This document shows, in pieces, positions 21,521-32,900 of a DNA stretch of 64,000 nt. Source of the DNA: Lota lota (lineage: Eukaryota; Chordata; Actinopteri; Gadiformes; Lotidae). The DNA is taken from assembly GCA_026745465.1 (NCBI GenBank), contig JACYXH010000019.1:1902456-1966455 (forward strand). The letters are read 5' to 3'. A program made the translations under genes and the position numbers. The notes beneath the pieces are model-generated. The model had not been told where the DNA came from. It was given only the letters and a program-made list of their open reading frames with translations, and ran no database searches. Each line of letters begins with the position of its first letter. The stretch's first letter is position 1.

Positions 21521-23797
21521 ATCTAATAATAAAAACATGTTTATATGACATGCTTCTTGGCATCGGGGTGTTGCCATTTGGTTTCAGTTTCATAATGACT
21601 GCATCGCTGGTCTACATTGGATGTAGTTCTGATCCGTCGTCCTCCCATCCTTCACATGGTGAAAGGCCGTATCGCCTGCCTGCAGATGAAGAATAAAGAA
21701 CCCCAGGGGCCAGTTTTAACATATACATGAAATTCTATGGCATGCCAAACTACACAATTAAACGCCAACTCAAGAATGGCACTCAGTTCAATGTTTTAAG
21801 GTGCCTTGTACAATTACTACAAAAAACAGTTAAGTATATATATATATTAAAAACAAATGGCTTTTCCAAAAGTTTGAATGGTACCCAGTTCACTCCAGAT
21901 GTGATGTTGATTAGCCATTACAAAATGTAGCCTTTAGTGACTTCAGTGGTAGGGCCCACCCAGATGTATGAAAACAAATCAGTGCCCCAGTTGGTAGAAC
22001 CGTCTATTTGGTAGGCTGGGTGTTTGAGCCATCTATCACATTTCTGAAAATAGGGGCACTTCCTATTGGGCAAGCCACTGACATTACCTTTGCATCCTAC
22101 ATGGAAAGTCCCATCAGTGCTGGTCCTGCCTGGCGCTCAGCCAATTCAATTCAGCCGGCAGCAAGACACCCGCTGCCTTCATGTGGCGGCTCCCCTGCCG
22201 GCGAGGGATCAGGGTACAGACAGTTAAAAACAAGAGGAAGGGGGTGTACTTCGATGGATGTCACAGGTAATTCTGGTAAAGTACCTACCCAGTTCCTCTT
22301 GTAAGAGGGGTCTCCTGATGGACACTTACCGTGTAGCGGCCATCTCCTGGCATAGCGTTACTTCAACACTTATGCAGGGGGCGAGGGGTAGGGTAACCTA
22401 TAAAGAGCACAAACACTGAGGATACCAAAGTAGGTAGCTCCAAACGGTGGGGTGAAAGATTACGTGCACAGTGAGAAGGGGAAACAAATGTGAATGGAAA
22501 ATGTGTGAGAAATATGCATGGTGGGAATTACACAACTTTTTTTTGTTATCAACAGTTGTCGAGGCAACACGCGGCCATATCGGAGCAGTAACGTTAGCAA
22601 TTACGGACCAATTGTTTAAATTGCAACAGGATTTAGTTACGAAATTAAGGGTAGTTCAAAAGTGAAACTTCGACTGAAAAGGCTTCACCTATGAGCAATG
22701 CAATGATGCGAGTGGGAACGCCGTACTTTTTGTTGGTAACGTGTTTATTTAAAAGACTTGGAAATGAAAATAAGTCTCTGAAGGAAATAAAATTATACAT
22801 GTTGCTAGCTGTATTAGGGATTCAAAGTCCGCAAAAGTAAAAAATTATAATTTTAAAACAACAGTGGAAATGTGATTTGTCATGCGTCGCAAATATATGG
22901 TCTGTTAAAGATTAACAATCTGTGACAAGCGCTATGAGATTACAGCGCCACTACACCGGTATTACTCCTGTGACCAGAGAAACAATCCATAGCATTTTGA
23001 AAAATACAAACAAAAAACCTTACGAATAAATTGTCTCACACAAATCGGCTATTTAACTGACGAACAAATTAGGTCCGTGTTCTTAGTCTATATTTACTAA
23101 TGACCGAAAAGCAGAAAATAGTTATTTTTGTCGATTAACGTTTCGTTAAAGTAGATGAGGAACCGTCACCAGTAAACTGCAAACAGTTGAACTCTGAACA
23201 GTAAAACAAACATGACAACAAAATAATAATAATCAAAAGAAAGGCGCCAACAACAGCCCAAGGATGAGTACGTGTGAATCGAAGCCATCGTATGGTTTTT
23301 AAATTACGGACACGTCCGCAATAGTCGCTTCCGGGAAGCCTCAGGGCGAACGCAACGCAATCCGCCGTAGACTAGAGTGGGGGGTGCGAAGGGGGGGTTG
23401 CGGGTATAGCGCCACGTGCATCAGCAGACGACGATCTTGACATAGTCTAAACCTGGAAAGAGAGCACACCACACAGGTCAAACCGGTTTTACACTATAGG
23501 ACTCGCGCAAGTCTCATGTTTAGCACTTTCAGTCAAGATGTCGATTGTCATCACAATACCCGTAATGGCTTTTGGGTTTCTTAGCAACAGAGGAGGCACA
23601 TGGGTACAAGTTGTTGCTATTGTTTAACACCTTGAAAAAAAAATTACGCAAGATTCTAACCCAGCTTGTTTAAGTCAAAGCGTTTTTGGCCGCATTATTG
23701 CCTCCTTCCCAACCTACAGTGCCTGGTTCCCCAAACCTTGGTGCGCCCCTGGTCGTGCTCCACTCACCTTGGGTCTCTCTCTGGCTTTCCAGCGATG

Positions 23798-24984
23798 CTA
23801 ATAGCCAGCATAGCGTGGTGGCGGCGGCGGCGGAGCCCCGTACGGTTCCCTGGGTCTGGGCAGTGCGTACATGGGGGCCCGGGGCACCGGAGACAGCCGG
23901 GACCGCTCGTACGAGTAGCCGTTGCCGGATGGGGGCGGCGGGGTAGGGAGAGGCGTGCGCCGGATGGGGCTCCTGTCCCTGGGGTAGTAGGCAGCAGCCG
24001 AGGTGGGTGGAGGAGGGGCCAGGGCACGACCATCGTAGGGGTCGTAGGGACGTTCCCTCGCAGAGGGGGGTGGTGGTGGAATTGGGGGTGCCCGCCTGTC
24101 CATGTAGGAAGGAGGGGCGTAGGAGGGGGGCGTGGCGTACGACGGGGGGGCCGGGTAGGAAGGCGGGGCAGCAGAGGCGTAGGGCGCTGGGGCGTAGGGT
24201 CTTGCCCGGTATTTCTCGTAGTAGTCGACCACACTGTATCCGTCCCGCTCACCATACGGGTGCTCCGGGTAGGCGGGCCGACGTGGAGGAGGTGGTGGGG
24301 GTGGGGGAGGAGGGTACCCATGCATGCGACCTCTGTAGTGCATGTCAGGATGGTCTCCTGGGTAATGACGGGGGGGGAAGTAACCCGGAGGAGGGTACTC
24401 CTCCTCTTCCTCTCCGCCCCTCGGGCGGTTCCTCGACAGCTGAACGTGAATGCGCTTGCCTGCAAAAAATCACTTTTTTTTAATAAATCACCAAACATCG
24501 ACAACTCTATACAATTTAGCAACCAAAGGCTTGCCTACAAGCAGGAGTGGAAAACATGCAAAACATAAAACATACCTTGGAATTCAGTGTTGTCCAGTCC
24601 CTTGATGGCGTCCATTGCCTCCTCGCTGTTGGGCATGTGCACGAAGGCGAAGTTCTTGATGATTGCGCACTCCGACACGTCGCCGTACTCCTCGAACAGC
24701 CCACGGAGCTCATCGTCGTGGCCCTTCTCGACGTTGGCTATGTGGAGTTTCACGGGTCCGTTATTTTTGCCCCGGCTGGGCTCCACGTTGATCGGCCGGC
24801 CGTGAAGTTTGTGGCCGTGCAGCTCGCGGATGGCTTTGGTCGCGGATTTCCGGTCCTCCATATGAACGAAGGCGTAGTTTTTGTACTTGGCACACTCTGT
24901 GACCTGGCCGTACGGCGTAAACAGAGCCTCCAGCTCGTCCTTCTCTGCCTCCTGGGCGATGTTTCCAATAAAGATCTTCACCAT
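23798..24984 (-). CDS. rbm4: RBM4/Lark-family RNA-binding protein, copy B
   Basis: Two coding exons run on the minus strand, 24984-24576 and 24459-23798, giving 356 residues with an intact frame. Exon 1 is exactly as long as in copy A (409 nt), and the intron falls in the same place and phase, inside the Gly codon of EFQG-KRIHVQ. RRM1 has IFIGNI and [11 protein letters not shown]2 has LHIANV and NFAFVHMP. The tail has [24 protein letters not shown] and [11 protein letters not shown] and ends RYAGY. As in copy A, no CCHC zinc knuckle follows RRM2. The start is ACCATGG, a strong Kozak context. Together with copy A it forms a same-strand paralogous pair enclosing tifa. Confidence 0.93.
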
Positions 24985-25462
24985 GGTTACGGCTCAGCGA
25001 CGACCTCTGATAGACATGACAAGACCAACAGAGTTTAAAACAGGCGTGCGTGTTGTGTTAATGGCGGTGAGCAGTATGAGGAAGTCCAAGTTGGCGTGCT
25101 ACCTAACTAGCTGGGTGACTTAAAAGCAGACAATGAACCCGTAGCACGTACACAGGCGTCACAAAGTCGCTGTCCAATGTCGATATCATCTATTCAAATA
25201 GATATAACATATATATTGGTCTAAAGAACACGTGTGTTGCTAGCACCTTTGCTATCCTAATTAGTCCATGCTAACTAAAGCTAATTGTAGCTTTTTCCCC
25301 CATCTTACCAAACTAATATATTTTGTGAGAATTTATGACCATTCCTGCCGTGCAGATTTCAGAAATTATCTGAAATACACCTTAAAAACAAATCTAAGTT
25401 GGATTAAATGCGATTTAAACTTACCAAGAACCAACTACGGAGTCGAACACCGTCGAGCGATA

Positions 25463-25522
25463 CTGACGTTGCGTGCGTCCTGACGTAAACAACGTACGTA
25501 GTGACGTGAACAACGTACGTAG
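25463..25522 (-). promoter_or_regulatory. Triple TGACGT (CRE-like) cluster upstream of rbm4 copy B
   Basis: TGACGT occurs at 25463, 25481 and 25502 on the plus strand. The last two are in a 21-bp direct duplication (25481-25501 and 25502-25522) that also repeats the palindrome acgtacgt. It lies about 500 bp upstream of the rbm4 copy B start, so CREB/ATF control is possible. The motif is seen; the function is inferred. Confidence 0.5.
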
Positions 25523-25529
25523 GAAAGTA

Positions 25530-26388
25530 AAGGCCTTTATGGTTGATAAGATCAGGGTCCTTGATGGTTGATGAGGTCATGGCCAATACTCTAATGGTCT
25601 CCATAGATGTCCAACCGTTTCAGTTTCGGTCCTAACCACTGTTCGTGATGAAACGGAGGCCTACTGCTCTGTTTCTACTCCTAAATGCGGCTGTTGACGG
25701 CGGAAAACGGTACATTTTGTATTTAATGTAATGCAAAACTAAAAGTTATAGTACCGGAATGTAACGTTTTGTAACGTTTTTTATTTTTATAATGGATTGG
25801 TTCCATACCGTACCTTTTTGTTTTATAATTTATAATTGTTATATTTTCTATTATCTTGAGCTGAGTTGTAGCCTACTAACATATACAAACATATATTACT
25901 TTAAATATCAATTAAGTAACATATACAAATATGTATGTTAGATTAAATATAAATAAAGTATCAGGAGTCTGAATTTGCACTGGCAATGCTTGCTTTTATT
26001 TTCATGTATTCATGTATAAAAAATGAAGAAATGTACAACCTTTTGTTGTCATTTTTTGACACGCATACAACGCTGTAAACCGCTGTTTTTATTTATCAAC
26101 ACTTGCAGCCAAGACTTTCACAAGAACAAGCACAGTCACACACACACATACACAGGGAAAAGGTTGTGACCAAGGCATCTTGCAAAGCCTTGAGCGGCAC
26201 ATTTCTTAAAGGGATCAAGCCCGCAACTATTAACGTCATGCTACACCAGCTCTAAGCAACAAATTCCCAACACAGCTCAACAGCAATACAATTGTGAAAC
26301 TGAGTATAAAATATAAAGCATACATTTATTCTAAAAACCTCAGTTCATACTATAATGCATATAAAAATTAAGCATTGGGTCATGCTAA
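25530..26388. other. Intergenic, AT-rich
   Basis: This lies between the rbm4 copy B promoter and the 3' end of the minus-strand PLAC8-family gene. The right-hand part is probably the PLAC8-family 3' UTR. No coding sequence seen. Confidence 0.5.
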
Positions 26389-29300
26389 TTATTGCGGTTG
26401 GGCGTAGCCCTGTTCGGAGGGGTAATGCGGTACATATGGTGGCGGATTGGAGGTGACCTGCACAGTGGTGGAGGTGATGTGGCACGGCTGACGATTCCTG
26501 CGCTTCTTGAGTTCCCGCGCCATCTGACAGTAGGAGCACGAGCTGCAAAATGTGACGACACAGCAGTCGTCACAAATGGAGCCCTGCAGATGGTGGGAGG
26601 CGGTGGGGAAGAGCGAAGACACACCCTCATTATTAATAAATGTATTCATAATAACAGGATAGGATAACAATCCAATACCTTTTGGTTTTAAAGATGAACA
26701 ACACTGGAGACAATTTGTACAAGAAGCAGAATACGGAGAAATAAAAATGGTGCCAGGCCGCCATAATGGGGTCAGAATGAAACGTGCAGGTTTTGTCTTT
26801 GATTTTCATGGATAAACCTTATTTAATCTGTTAAGGAAAGTGTGAGTGAGTGTGTGTATCGCTCCTTATCCACCCACAAGGTTAGGGGGGTGTAAGAAAA
26901 TATGGCCTTCGATCTCTTTGAGACTGTTACTGTGATTAAGGGCTTTACAAATAAACGGACTTGAGGTCAGATGCTGTTATTGCATTGTTATTGTTGTTGG
27001 GGCCCACGTGCCTGTATGCGGTAGCGCTCTCTCACGGAGATCCGGAGGCCCATGGCCACGGCTGGCACTATGCCGCTCAGCATTTCCAGCATGGGGAGAC
27101 ACAGACCCTCGCCGTGGTCCGAGCTGACCTGACACGCCAGGACACAGGGGAAGCAAAACCCAAGGCAGCCTGCACCAGGGACATCACAGTTGAGACAAGT
27201 ATTATTATTTTGACACAGCACGGTTAAATACTTGATTCTGATTGATCAATCATTTCCCACGGGCATGCATTACTTTTCAATAACGGGACACCTCTGCCTT
27301 TTAAAAGCTCCAAATCCTTCATTCAAATAAGGACTACCGACCAGATGTTTGACAACACAAAACGATAGTTATGTTATTATAACTCTAGTTCTATGATTGT
27401 AGGCGTAGCCGTCTAGGCTTCGCCTTATGGGCTTGTCCCGTGCGCGCACTCGCGTGCACTGAAAATGTCAACAATGTACCAATCAACGTGGGCCCCACCC
27501 ACATTCCCCACAGTACCGTGTATATAAGGCGGCGCACGGCAGTGTCCGTCCTCCACGCTACTCTTTCAGCAATTGGAGGTTACAGCAGTTGGGAAACTAG
27601 ACGGCTACGCTTACAATCATAGAACTAGAGTTATAATAACATAATTATCGTTCTATTTCATGTAGGCTACGCCGTCTAGGCTTTGCCTTATGGGCTAAGG
27701 TGAAGCTGCGAGGGGATCCCGATCAATGTACTCCTGCTTGACCCAAGTCACAAAGACCTAAGTCACAGGGCACATCAGACTCAATAAGCCAAAAACCCCA
27801 ACCAAATGTAAAAACTTGTATTTGAAAAGAAAGTCATACAATGGATGCATAAAATGACCTGAAAACATTTGGTTGGGGTTTGACTCCTTTATTTTCGTAC
27901 AGTGGGGTCACAGAATACGACGGCCAGCTATCATGGATTGTGACCTATCGTGGATTGTTTCCTGTTGCGTGTGAACTCTGTGATGATCGCAGACATGAAT
28001 AACTATACAGGATGACAAATGAAAACCAGGTTGCTGTCGGGTGCTTCGTCCCGCCGTGCTTCCACTGGAACTATAGGCTACTGCTTCTTCAGTTGCCACC
28101 GGGGCGCAATACTGTCGGCTCTGCGCGGTCGTTGCACTCTCGTTCAACAGTGGACAGCGGGCTTCAGATCGCCCCAGCACGACACCAAACGTAGGCAAAA
28201 GCACCTCGGACTTTGGAACAGAGAGGAAAACGCAAAGGAAATGACTAATAACGAGGCAAAGAGAGGAAGCAACCACATGTGGCATGTGGTTGCGATCGCA
28301 CCAAATTGGTTCCCTAATAAATTGTGCACTAAAATCACCCTTACGCCGCAAATCCACCCAAGTCACTGCAATCACGCACACTTCACACCTATACAGTCAT
28401 TCGTTCCGTTTATTTCGTAAACTGCAGTAATCAAAAAACGGTGGGCATTTTAACAAAAACATAACCACAGTTTGAGCAATCAGAGAATGGCTCGTAATGA
28501 AGAAAGATCTCTCCCCCATCCCCTTGTTATAAAATGTGCTTTATAAATATATTTGATTGGCATTTTACAGACACATACATGGGGCGTTTAGTACAGTCCA
28601 CCACCGTTGCTTCTTTCCCCTTAAGAAGCAACAATCAGTGTTTAATTACGTTGATTTACCTTTTGAGTATTTCCTACTATAGGCTACTGTGTAAAATGCT
28701 GTTTAGAATTGACCAACACCATTTCTATATTCACGTTTGTATCAAGAAAGAAAGACCCGTCATCATCATGCCACCACAGAGGCAAATCAACCTCTTTGCT
28801 TCAGCCACTCAACTGGCTATTCAAAACCACCGGGTGACAGCAGAGATGGGCTTAATCGAAGAGCAACGTTACGAATCGTAACAACTCAGAGAGACAAGCC
28901 TATGTCCAAGCCGTAGAAGGGGCCCCCGACTCCAACACAGAGTGGCCGGGTGAACCCCTGGACATGTCTCACATGTAAAAACAGATTAAAAAAAAAGAAA
29001 GGGCCAGGGGAAGACTATGACGCAGCCGCGCAAATGTCCTCCACCGAAAAAAGAAAACGCCCTTGAGTAGAGCCGTCGAAGCGGTTATTCTCCGTGTAGA
29101 GTGGCGGGCCTACGCGCGGCCCTTGGCAGCGTCGCAAAAAACACACAAACAACTGTTGTGTAGAACGGAACGCGGCCGAGCATTTCACGTACATAGCACC
29201 GGGCACATGAGATGCAACTCCGCCTCTGCCTCATGAGGCAGAGGGTGAAAACCGTAAGCACAATATCCCTCGACCGAAAATAACTTGGATGTTCTAGGGG

Positions 29301-31485
29301 AGGAACGCAGGATTGGGTCAAAGCAGCGCGACGGAGCTTGTCCTTTAAAGTGACAAGCAGCTCGGGCTGACAGACAGAGCGGCCAACTTACCGGCGCGTT
29401 TGGCAGAAACCAAAGAAAAAAAGCGCCGTCTTAAAAGATAGAGTATCCAGAGGGGCTTGAGACAGAGGCTCGAAAGGGTCCCTGGATAACACACACACAA
29501 CACGGTGGGAAAATCCCAACGCGGTGTAAGCACGCGAGAAAATAGGCTTAACGCGTCTAGCCCCACGCAAGAAACTCTTGACCAGTGGGTGACTGAAAAA
29601 CCTGTAACCGTCACAGCCTGCGTGGCCAGCCGAGACGGCTGCCGCATAGACTTGATAGTGGAGACAGCCAAACCTTTCTCCAGTGTAAGCACTGTAGGAA
29701 AACAAGCACGCTTCCCACCTCACAGAGAGATGGGACAGCGTTGTTGCTGTCACACCACTTAGAGAAAAAAAACAAAACTTCGCTGCATAGAGGGACTCTC
29801 TATGCAGCGCTCTCAACGCCGACAAGACCAAGGAGCTGGTGGTGGACTTCAGGAGGAAGAGACAGGTACATGACCCCATCACCATCAATGGGTCTGCTGT
29901 GGAGAGGGAAAACAGCATCAAGTTCCTGGGGGTGCACATCACCAACGACCTCAACTGGGACGACCACACCAACCAGGTAGTGAAAAAAAGCACAATGTCG
30001 CCTATTTCACCTTAGGCGGCTGAAAACGTTCGGCTTGGGGCCCAAGATCCTGGGGGCCTTCTTCAAAGGTACAATGGAGAGCATCTTGACGGGATGTATC
30101 GCTGCCTGGTACGGGAACTGCACTGCCCAAAGCCGCAAAGCATTGCAACGGGTAGTGCGGACAGCTGAGAGGATCAGCGGATGTGAGCTTCCCTCCATCC
30201 AGGACACCTACAAGGCCCGGTGTGTCAAGAAGGCCCTCAGAATCATTAGGGACCCCAGCCACCCCAATCAGAAACTATTTGAGCTACTGCCGTCGGGGAA
30301 GCGGTACCGAAGCCTCGGGGCCAAAACCCAGAGAATGACTAACAGTTTTTTCCCCCAAGCAGTCAGGCTCTTGGAGAAATCCATTACCCCCAAACCAACC
30401 CCACGCACGCTACAACAACAGATTATTTGTGTGGGAGTGTGTGTGGATGGTGGCTGGTTTAAGCAGCCTCACCTGGCCCGAGTCAGACTGATTGGACTCT
30501 GGGGCTGGGTGAGGCTGCACACCTGTTGCACATTGAGCAATCAGTGTGCACAGGTTAAACCAGCCATCACCGCACACACTCAGGGAGAGCTCTCCGGCAT
30601 GGTAGCATGGAGTACCAGCTGCATGCACCATTCTACGCAACCTTTACAATAAACCGGTTTTTTAACATCACCACCCTGTGTCCAATTGTTTGGAGGAGCC
30701 CGAGGAAAGTCACCTAGGTGGAGTGGGAAAAGCCACCAAGGTGGCGTGTAGTAGATGGACAATGCTACAATTTGATTATCTGCATTAAATTGTTCTGTAT
30801 TTTGCACAACATAATTTTTTTTTGCACTACCACCATGGCTGGTACCACTACCACTGTGGCTGGTACCACTACCACTGTGGCTGTTACCACTACCACTTGA
30901 GCAGTTGTATTGATGTTGCTACTTATTATTATTATTTATTATTACTTACTTTGTTATTGTGATCTTGTATTGATGCTACTATGTGACTGTTGAGGAACAA
31001 AGCTTAAGAATTTTACTCTTGCGTACTTGTACGTTAAGATGTAATAAAAGCAACTCTGATTCTGACTTTAGCAGTTTATTCATCACTGAGGAGACAAGAT
31101 AGACCAGTTTGGGTGTTTGACTCCCAACCCAAAGGTTCTGGGTTCGAACCGCAACATCCCCCAGTCAACCTGTAGTCATCCCTGAGCAAGTGTCCACCAC
31201 CCACTATATGATTGTTCAAAAATATTTGACAAGCCAATTACATTGCAGGTCAGACATATAAGAATCAGATTGGCCGAGCCATATAGAGTAAGCTTTTCTC
31301 ATTGGTAGACTGCAGACACTGGAGTTGGAACATTGAGTCAGTAGCAGTAGAAACAGGTACCCACATATTCCCATGTCGTCACAGCAGCTGAACAAGCTGC
31401 TTGACCACATCTCCCTCCCTGCCTCCACAGTCGAGGTCACCACACCCGGCTGGATGGTCATCACCTGTGGGTGAATCATCGCCAT
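26389..31485 (-). CDS. PLAC8/cornifelin-family cysteine-rich protein
   Basis: Three coding exons run on the minus strand: 31485-31365, 27169-27012 and 26583-26389, giving 157 residues. Exon 1 encodes MAMIHPQVMTIQPGVV and WSSSLFSCCDDMGI. Exon 2 encodes CCLGFCFPCVLACQV and ends RISVRERYRIQ. Exon 3 encodes GSICDDCCVVTFCSSC, YCQMARELKKRR and a Pro/Tyr-rich tail to YAQPQ. The Cys clusters, the CxACxV block and CQMARE are hallmarks of the PLAC8 family (onzin/cornifelin), small proteins tied to cell growth, autophagy and epidermal differentiation; the fish role is unclear. Intron 1 is about 4.2 kb and loaded with transposon relics. Intron 2 appears to use a GC donor (CAG|gcacgt). The exon 1 donor (ATAT|gtgggt) was chosen because it alone restores the frame. 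Joining exon 1 across 4.2 kb is inference, though phase and family order agree. Confidence 0.85.
27361..27651. repeat. 56-bp inverted repeat at the DIRS-like terminus
   Basis: The arms 27361-27416 and 27596-27651 are near-perfect reverse complements, with about two mismatches in 56 bp, separated by about 180 bp. The spacer contains a TATA-like gtatataagg at 27519. The block gtctaggctt-gccttatgggct follows the left arm (27411-27433) and recurs in direct orientation at 27675-27697. Confidence 0.9.
27361..29760 (-). mobile_element. DIRS-like tyrosine-recombinase retrotransposon relic
   Basis: The minus strand carries broken frames of a DIRS-group tyrosine recombinase: YAAAVSAGHAGCDG, HPLVKSFLRGARRVKP, DPFEPLSQAPLDTLSFKTAL, AGKLAALSVSPSC, AFRSTQQLFVCF and EDICAAAS, read in order from about 29.68 to 29.02 kb over at least three frames. 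At the element's 3' end (27361-27700) lies a long inverted repeat followed by short direct repeats, the kind of terminal structure seen in DIRS elements in place of LTRs. RT and RNase H are not visible, so only the 3' part remains. It sits in intron 1 of the PLAC8-family gene, same orientation. Confidence 0.75.
29784..30395 (+). mobile_element. LINE (L2-like) reverse-transcriptase C-terminal remnant
   Basis: Plus-strand frames encode NADKTKELVVDFRRKR, ENSIKFLGVHITNDLNWDDH and then, after a frameshift near 30000, LRRLKTFGLGPKILGAFFKG, ESILTGCIAAWYGNCTAQSR and LFELLPSGKRYRSLGAKTQR to SFFPQAVRLLEK. This is the thumb/C-terminal end of an L2-type RT from fish. Its 5' truncation abuts the DIRS-like relic. 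The element's own 3' end resumes after a nested insert. Confidence 0.85.
30410..30760. mobile_element. Unclassified insert nested in the LINE 3' region
   Basis: Between the end of the LINE frame and its A/T-rich 3' tail lies DNA unlike the LINE. It contains an imperfect inverted repeat: gagtgtgtgtggatggtggc at about 30435 and the complement of gagtgtgtgcggtgatggct at about 30560-30580. There is also an aataaa at 30647. It may be a solo LTR or a short inverted-repeat element. Boundaries are approximate. Confidence 0.4.
30838..30898. repeat. 21-bp minisatellite, about three copies
   Basis: The unit ggctggtaccactaccactg(t) is repeated three times in the LINE 3' tail, just before an ATT-rich run and the terminal aataaaagcaactctgatt, which is typical of fish L2-type 3' ends. 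Confidence 0.85.
31085..31205 (+). repeat. Possible tRNA-derived SINE fragment
   Basis: The block contains a B-box-like ggttctgggttcgaacc and is followed by ctgagcaagtgtccaccacc, a form common in tRNA-derived fish SINEs. No proper tRNA cloverleaf forms. Called by motif only. Confidence 0.4.
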
Positions 31486-31697
31486 GACTACAGATGGACA
31501 AACACAGAGAAAGAGAAAGATAAGAGAGTGATAGACAGAGAAACGGGGGATGAGAGCATGAGTGTTGACCACAAGGTGTTATTGAGAATGGTCTTGATAT
31601 ATGAAACCAGTGTATGTGGAAATGTAGCTTCTTGAAACTTGGCCCTGATGGTAAAATAGAGAACCAATCAATTGTGGGTTTCTAGGTCATCTACTAG

Positions 31698-32900
31698 CAT
31701 GCGCGGAGTTTGCGGGGGGGCAGGGGGAGCATTGCCCCCCCTGGCGGCGGCTGAAACGGGTAATTGCATTGTTTCAACAACAAAAAAAATTGCATTCTTT
31801 AAAAAAATTATATATTATAAATATCTTAAATAAAACAAAACAACTAAATGGTGGTAGCTAATACATCTGATTTCATATACTTAGTAAAAAAAAATTCAGG
31901 GCTCTGGGTCATGTGACAAGTAACGTAAGTCCAGCGATTCTCAGCTAGGTAGCATGTAATAACGTTGTAGTTACCTGGTCGGACTCGTTACACAAAAATA
32001 TGGACATAAGGAGATTTTTAAAACGTCGAGCTCCAAATGACACAGATATTCAGTCTTCTGGATCTAACAAAGATACAACACAAACAACAGTAACCGATGA
32101 TGACGACAGGCAAACAGACACCGCTGTGAACTTGGAGGGAACACCGAGCAGCTCTGGATCAGCAGCAATCGCTAGCAGTCCTGACGTTCATCCCACGGCC
32201 ACAGATGCACTAGCTGCACTAGGTAACACCAACACAGATGATCTTGGAGAAAAACACGGCTGTCCCAAGCAACCTGCTCTGCCCCAATTCCCCTCAAAAT
32301 GTTTTGGAAGTACAAAACGATTGTTTTCCACTTACTTCTACAAGAATTACCCTTGGCTTGAGTATTCCGTTAGAAATGATTCCGTCTTGTCACACTTATA
32401 AGAGAAAGGCAATTTTGTATCTATGCATACTGTAGCCTCTCACATGGCGTCTTTTTTATTTTTTCCCCTTGTCTCAAAATGTTTTAAATGTTTCATGAAG
32501 TACAACAAAATGCGAAATATAACTTGTTTTTTAATCGCTCTCATTGCCACAATGTGTTTTGAAAAAAGGAAAGAAAAACTTTAAAAATCTTTTCGTTTTG
32601 GTTGAAGATAATATTTTAACAAAAGTGGTCCGCATTTTATTGCGTTGATCCTAATTGTGTCCGAAGATGCGATGCAAAGTCAAGTGGCTTACCTGTTTAC
32701 TAATAGAATGATTGTATTGTTGTACTGTTTTTTCTTCTTCTTTGGGTTAAAAATAAATATATGTGTTTATTTAGCATGTTTGTTGTGTCCATATGTGTTA
32801 GTGCTGTGTTCCCCAATTGATAGCCCAGGTCCCAGCTACTATAATGATTTTTTTTTTTTTTTTTTGCCCCCCCTGGCTCGAATGTCAAACTCCGCCTATG
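31698..32900 (+). mobile_element. hAT-type DNA transposon, non-autonomous, with intact ends
   Basis: The ends catgcgcggagtttg (31698 on) and caaactccgcctatg (to 32900) form a terminal inverted repeat. Directly outside, tctactag is repeated exactly at 31690-31697 and 32901-32908, the 8-bp target duplication of hAT elements. The inside encodes only the first part of a transposase. At 1203 bp it is a deletion derivative. It lies about 205 bp upstream of the PLAC8-family ATG, so it may sit in that promoter. Confidence 0.92.
32000..32401 (+). pseudogene. hAT transposase N-terminal fragment (BED/TTF-type)
   Basis: A 133-residue frame starts MDIRRFLKRRAPNDTD, has a Ser/Thr/Asp-rich linker, and ends in KRLFSTYFYKNYPWLEYSVR. 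This is the N-terminal pattern of ZMYM1-like hAT transposases, with the start of a TTF-type zinc finger. The catalytic RNase H-like and dimerisation regions are missing. It is a remnant, not a host gene. Confidence 0.8.

Larger units (their letters stand above)
18502..23797. other. Intergenic: tifa to rbm4 copy B
   Basis: Apart from the two LINE relics near 19.4 and 21.2 kb I see no gene. The first part is the tifa 3' UTR/flank. The stretch 23200-23797 is the probable 3' UTR of minus-strand rbm4 copy B. The ORFs in 21.7-22.7 kb lack recognisable domains. Confidence 0.5.

Noticed and set aside
23666-24568. 300-residue Gly/Arg/Val-rich frame on the plus strand
   Set aside because: Antisense shadow of rbm4 copy B exon 2, crossing its splice acceptor.
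30035-30652. 205-residue frame taken as a gene
   Set aside because: RT C-terminus of a 5'-truncated LINE joined to nested insert sequence.
32000-32401. 133-residue frame taken as a host gene
   Set aside because: It lies inside a hAT element with terminal repeats and target duplication and matches the transposase N-terminus.
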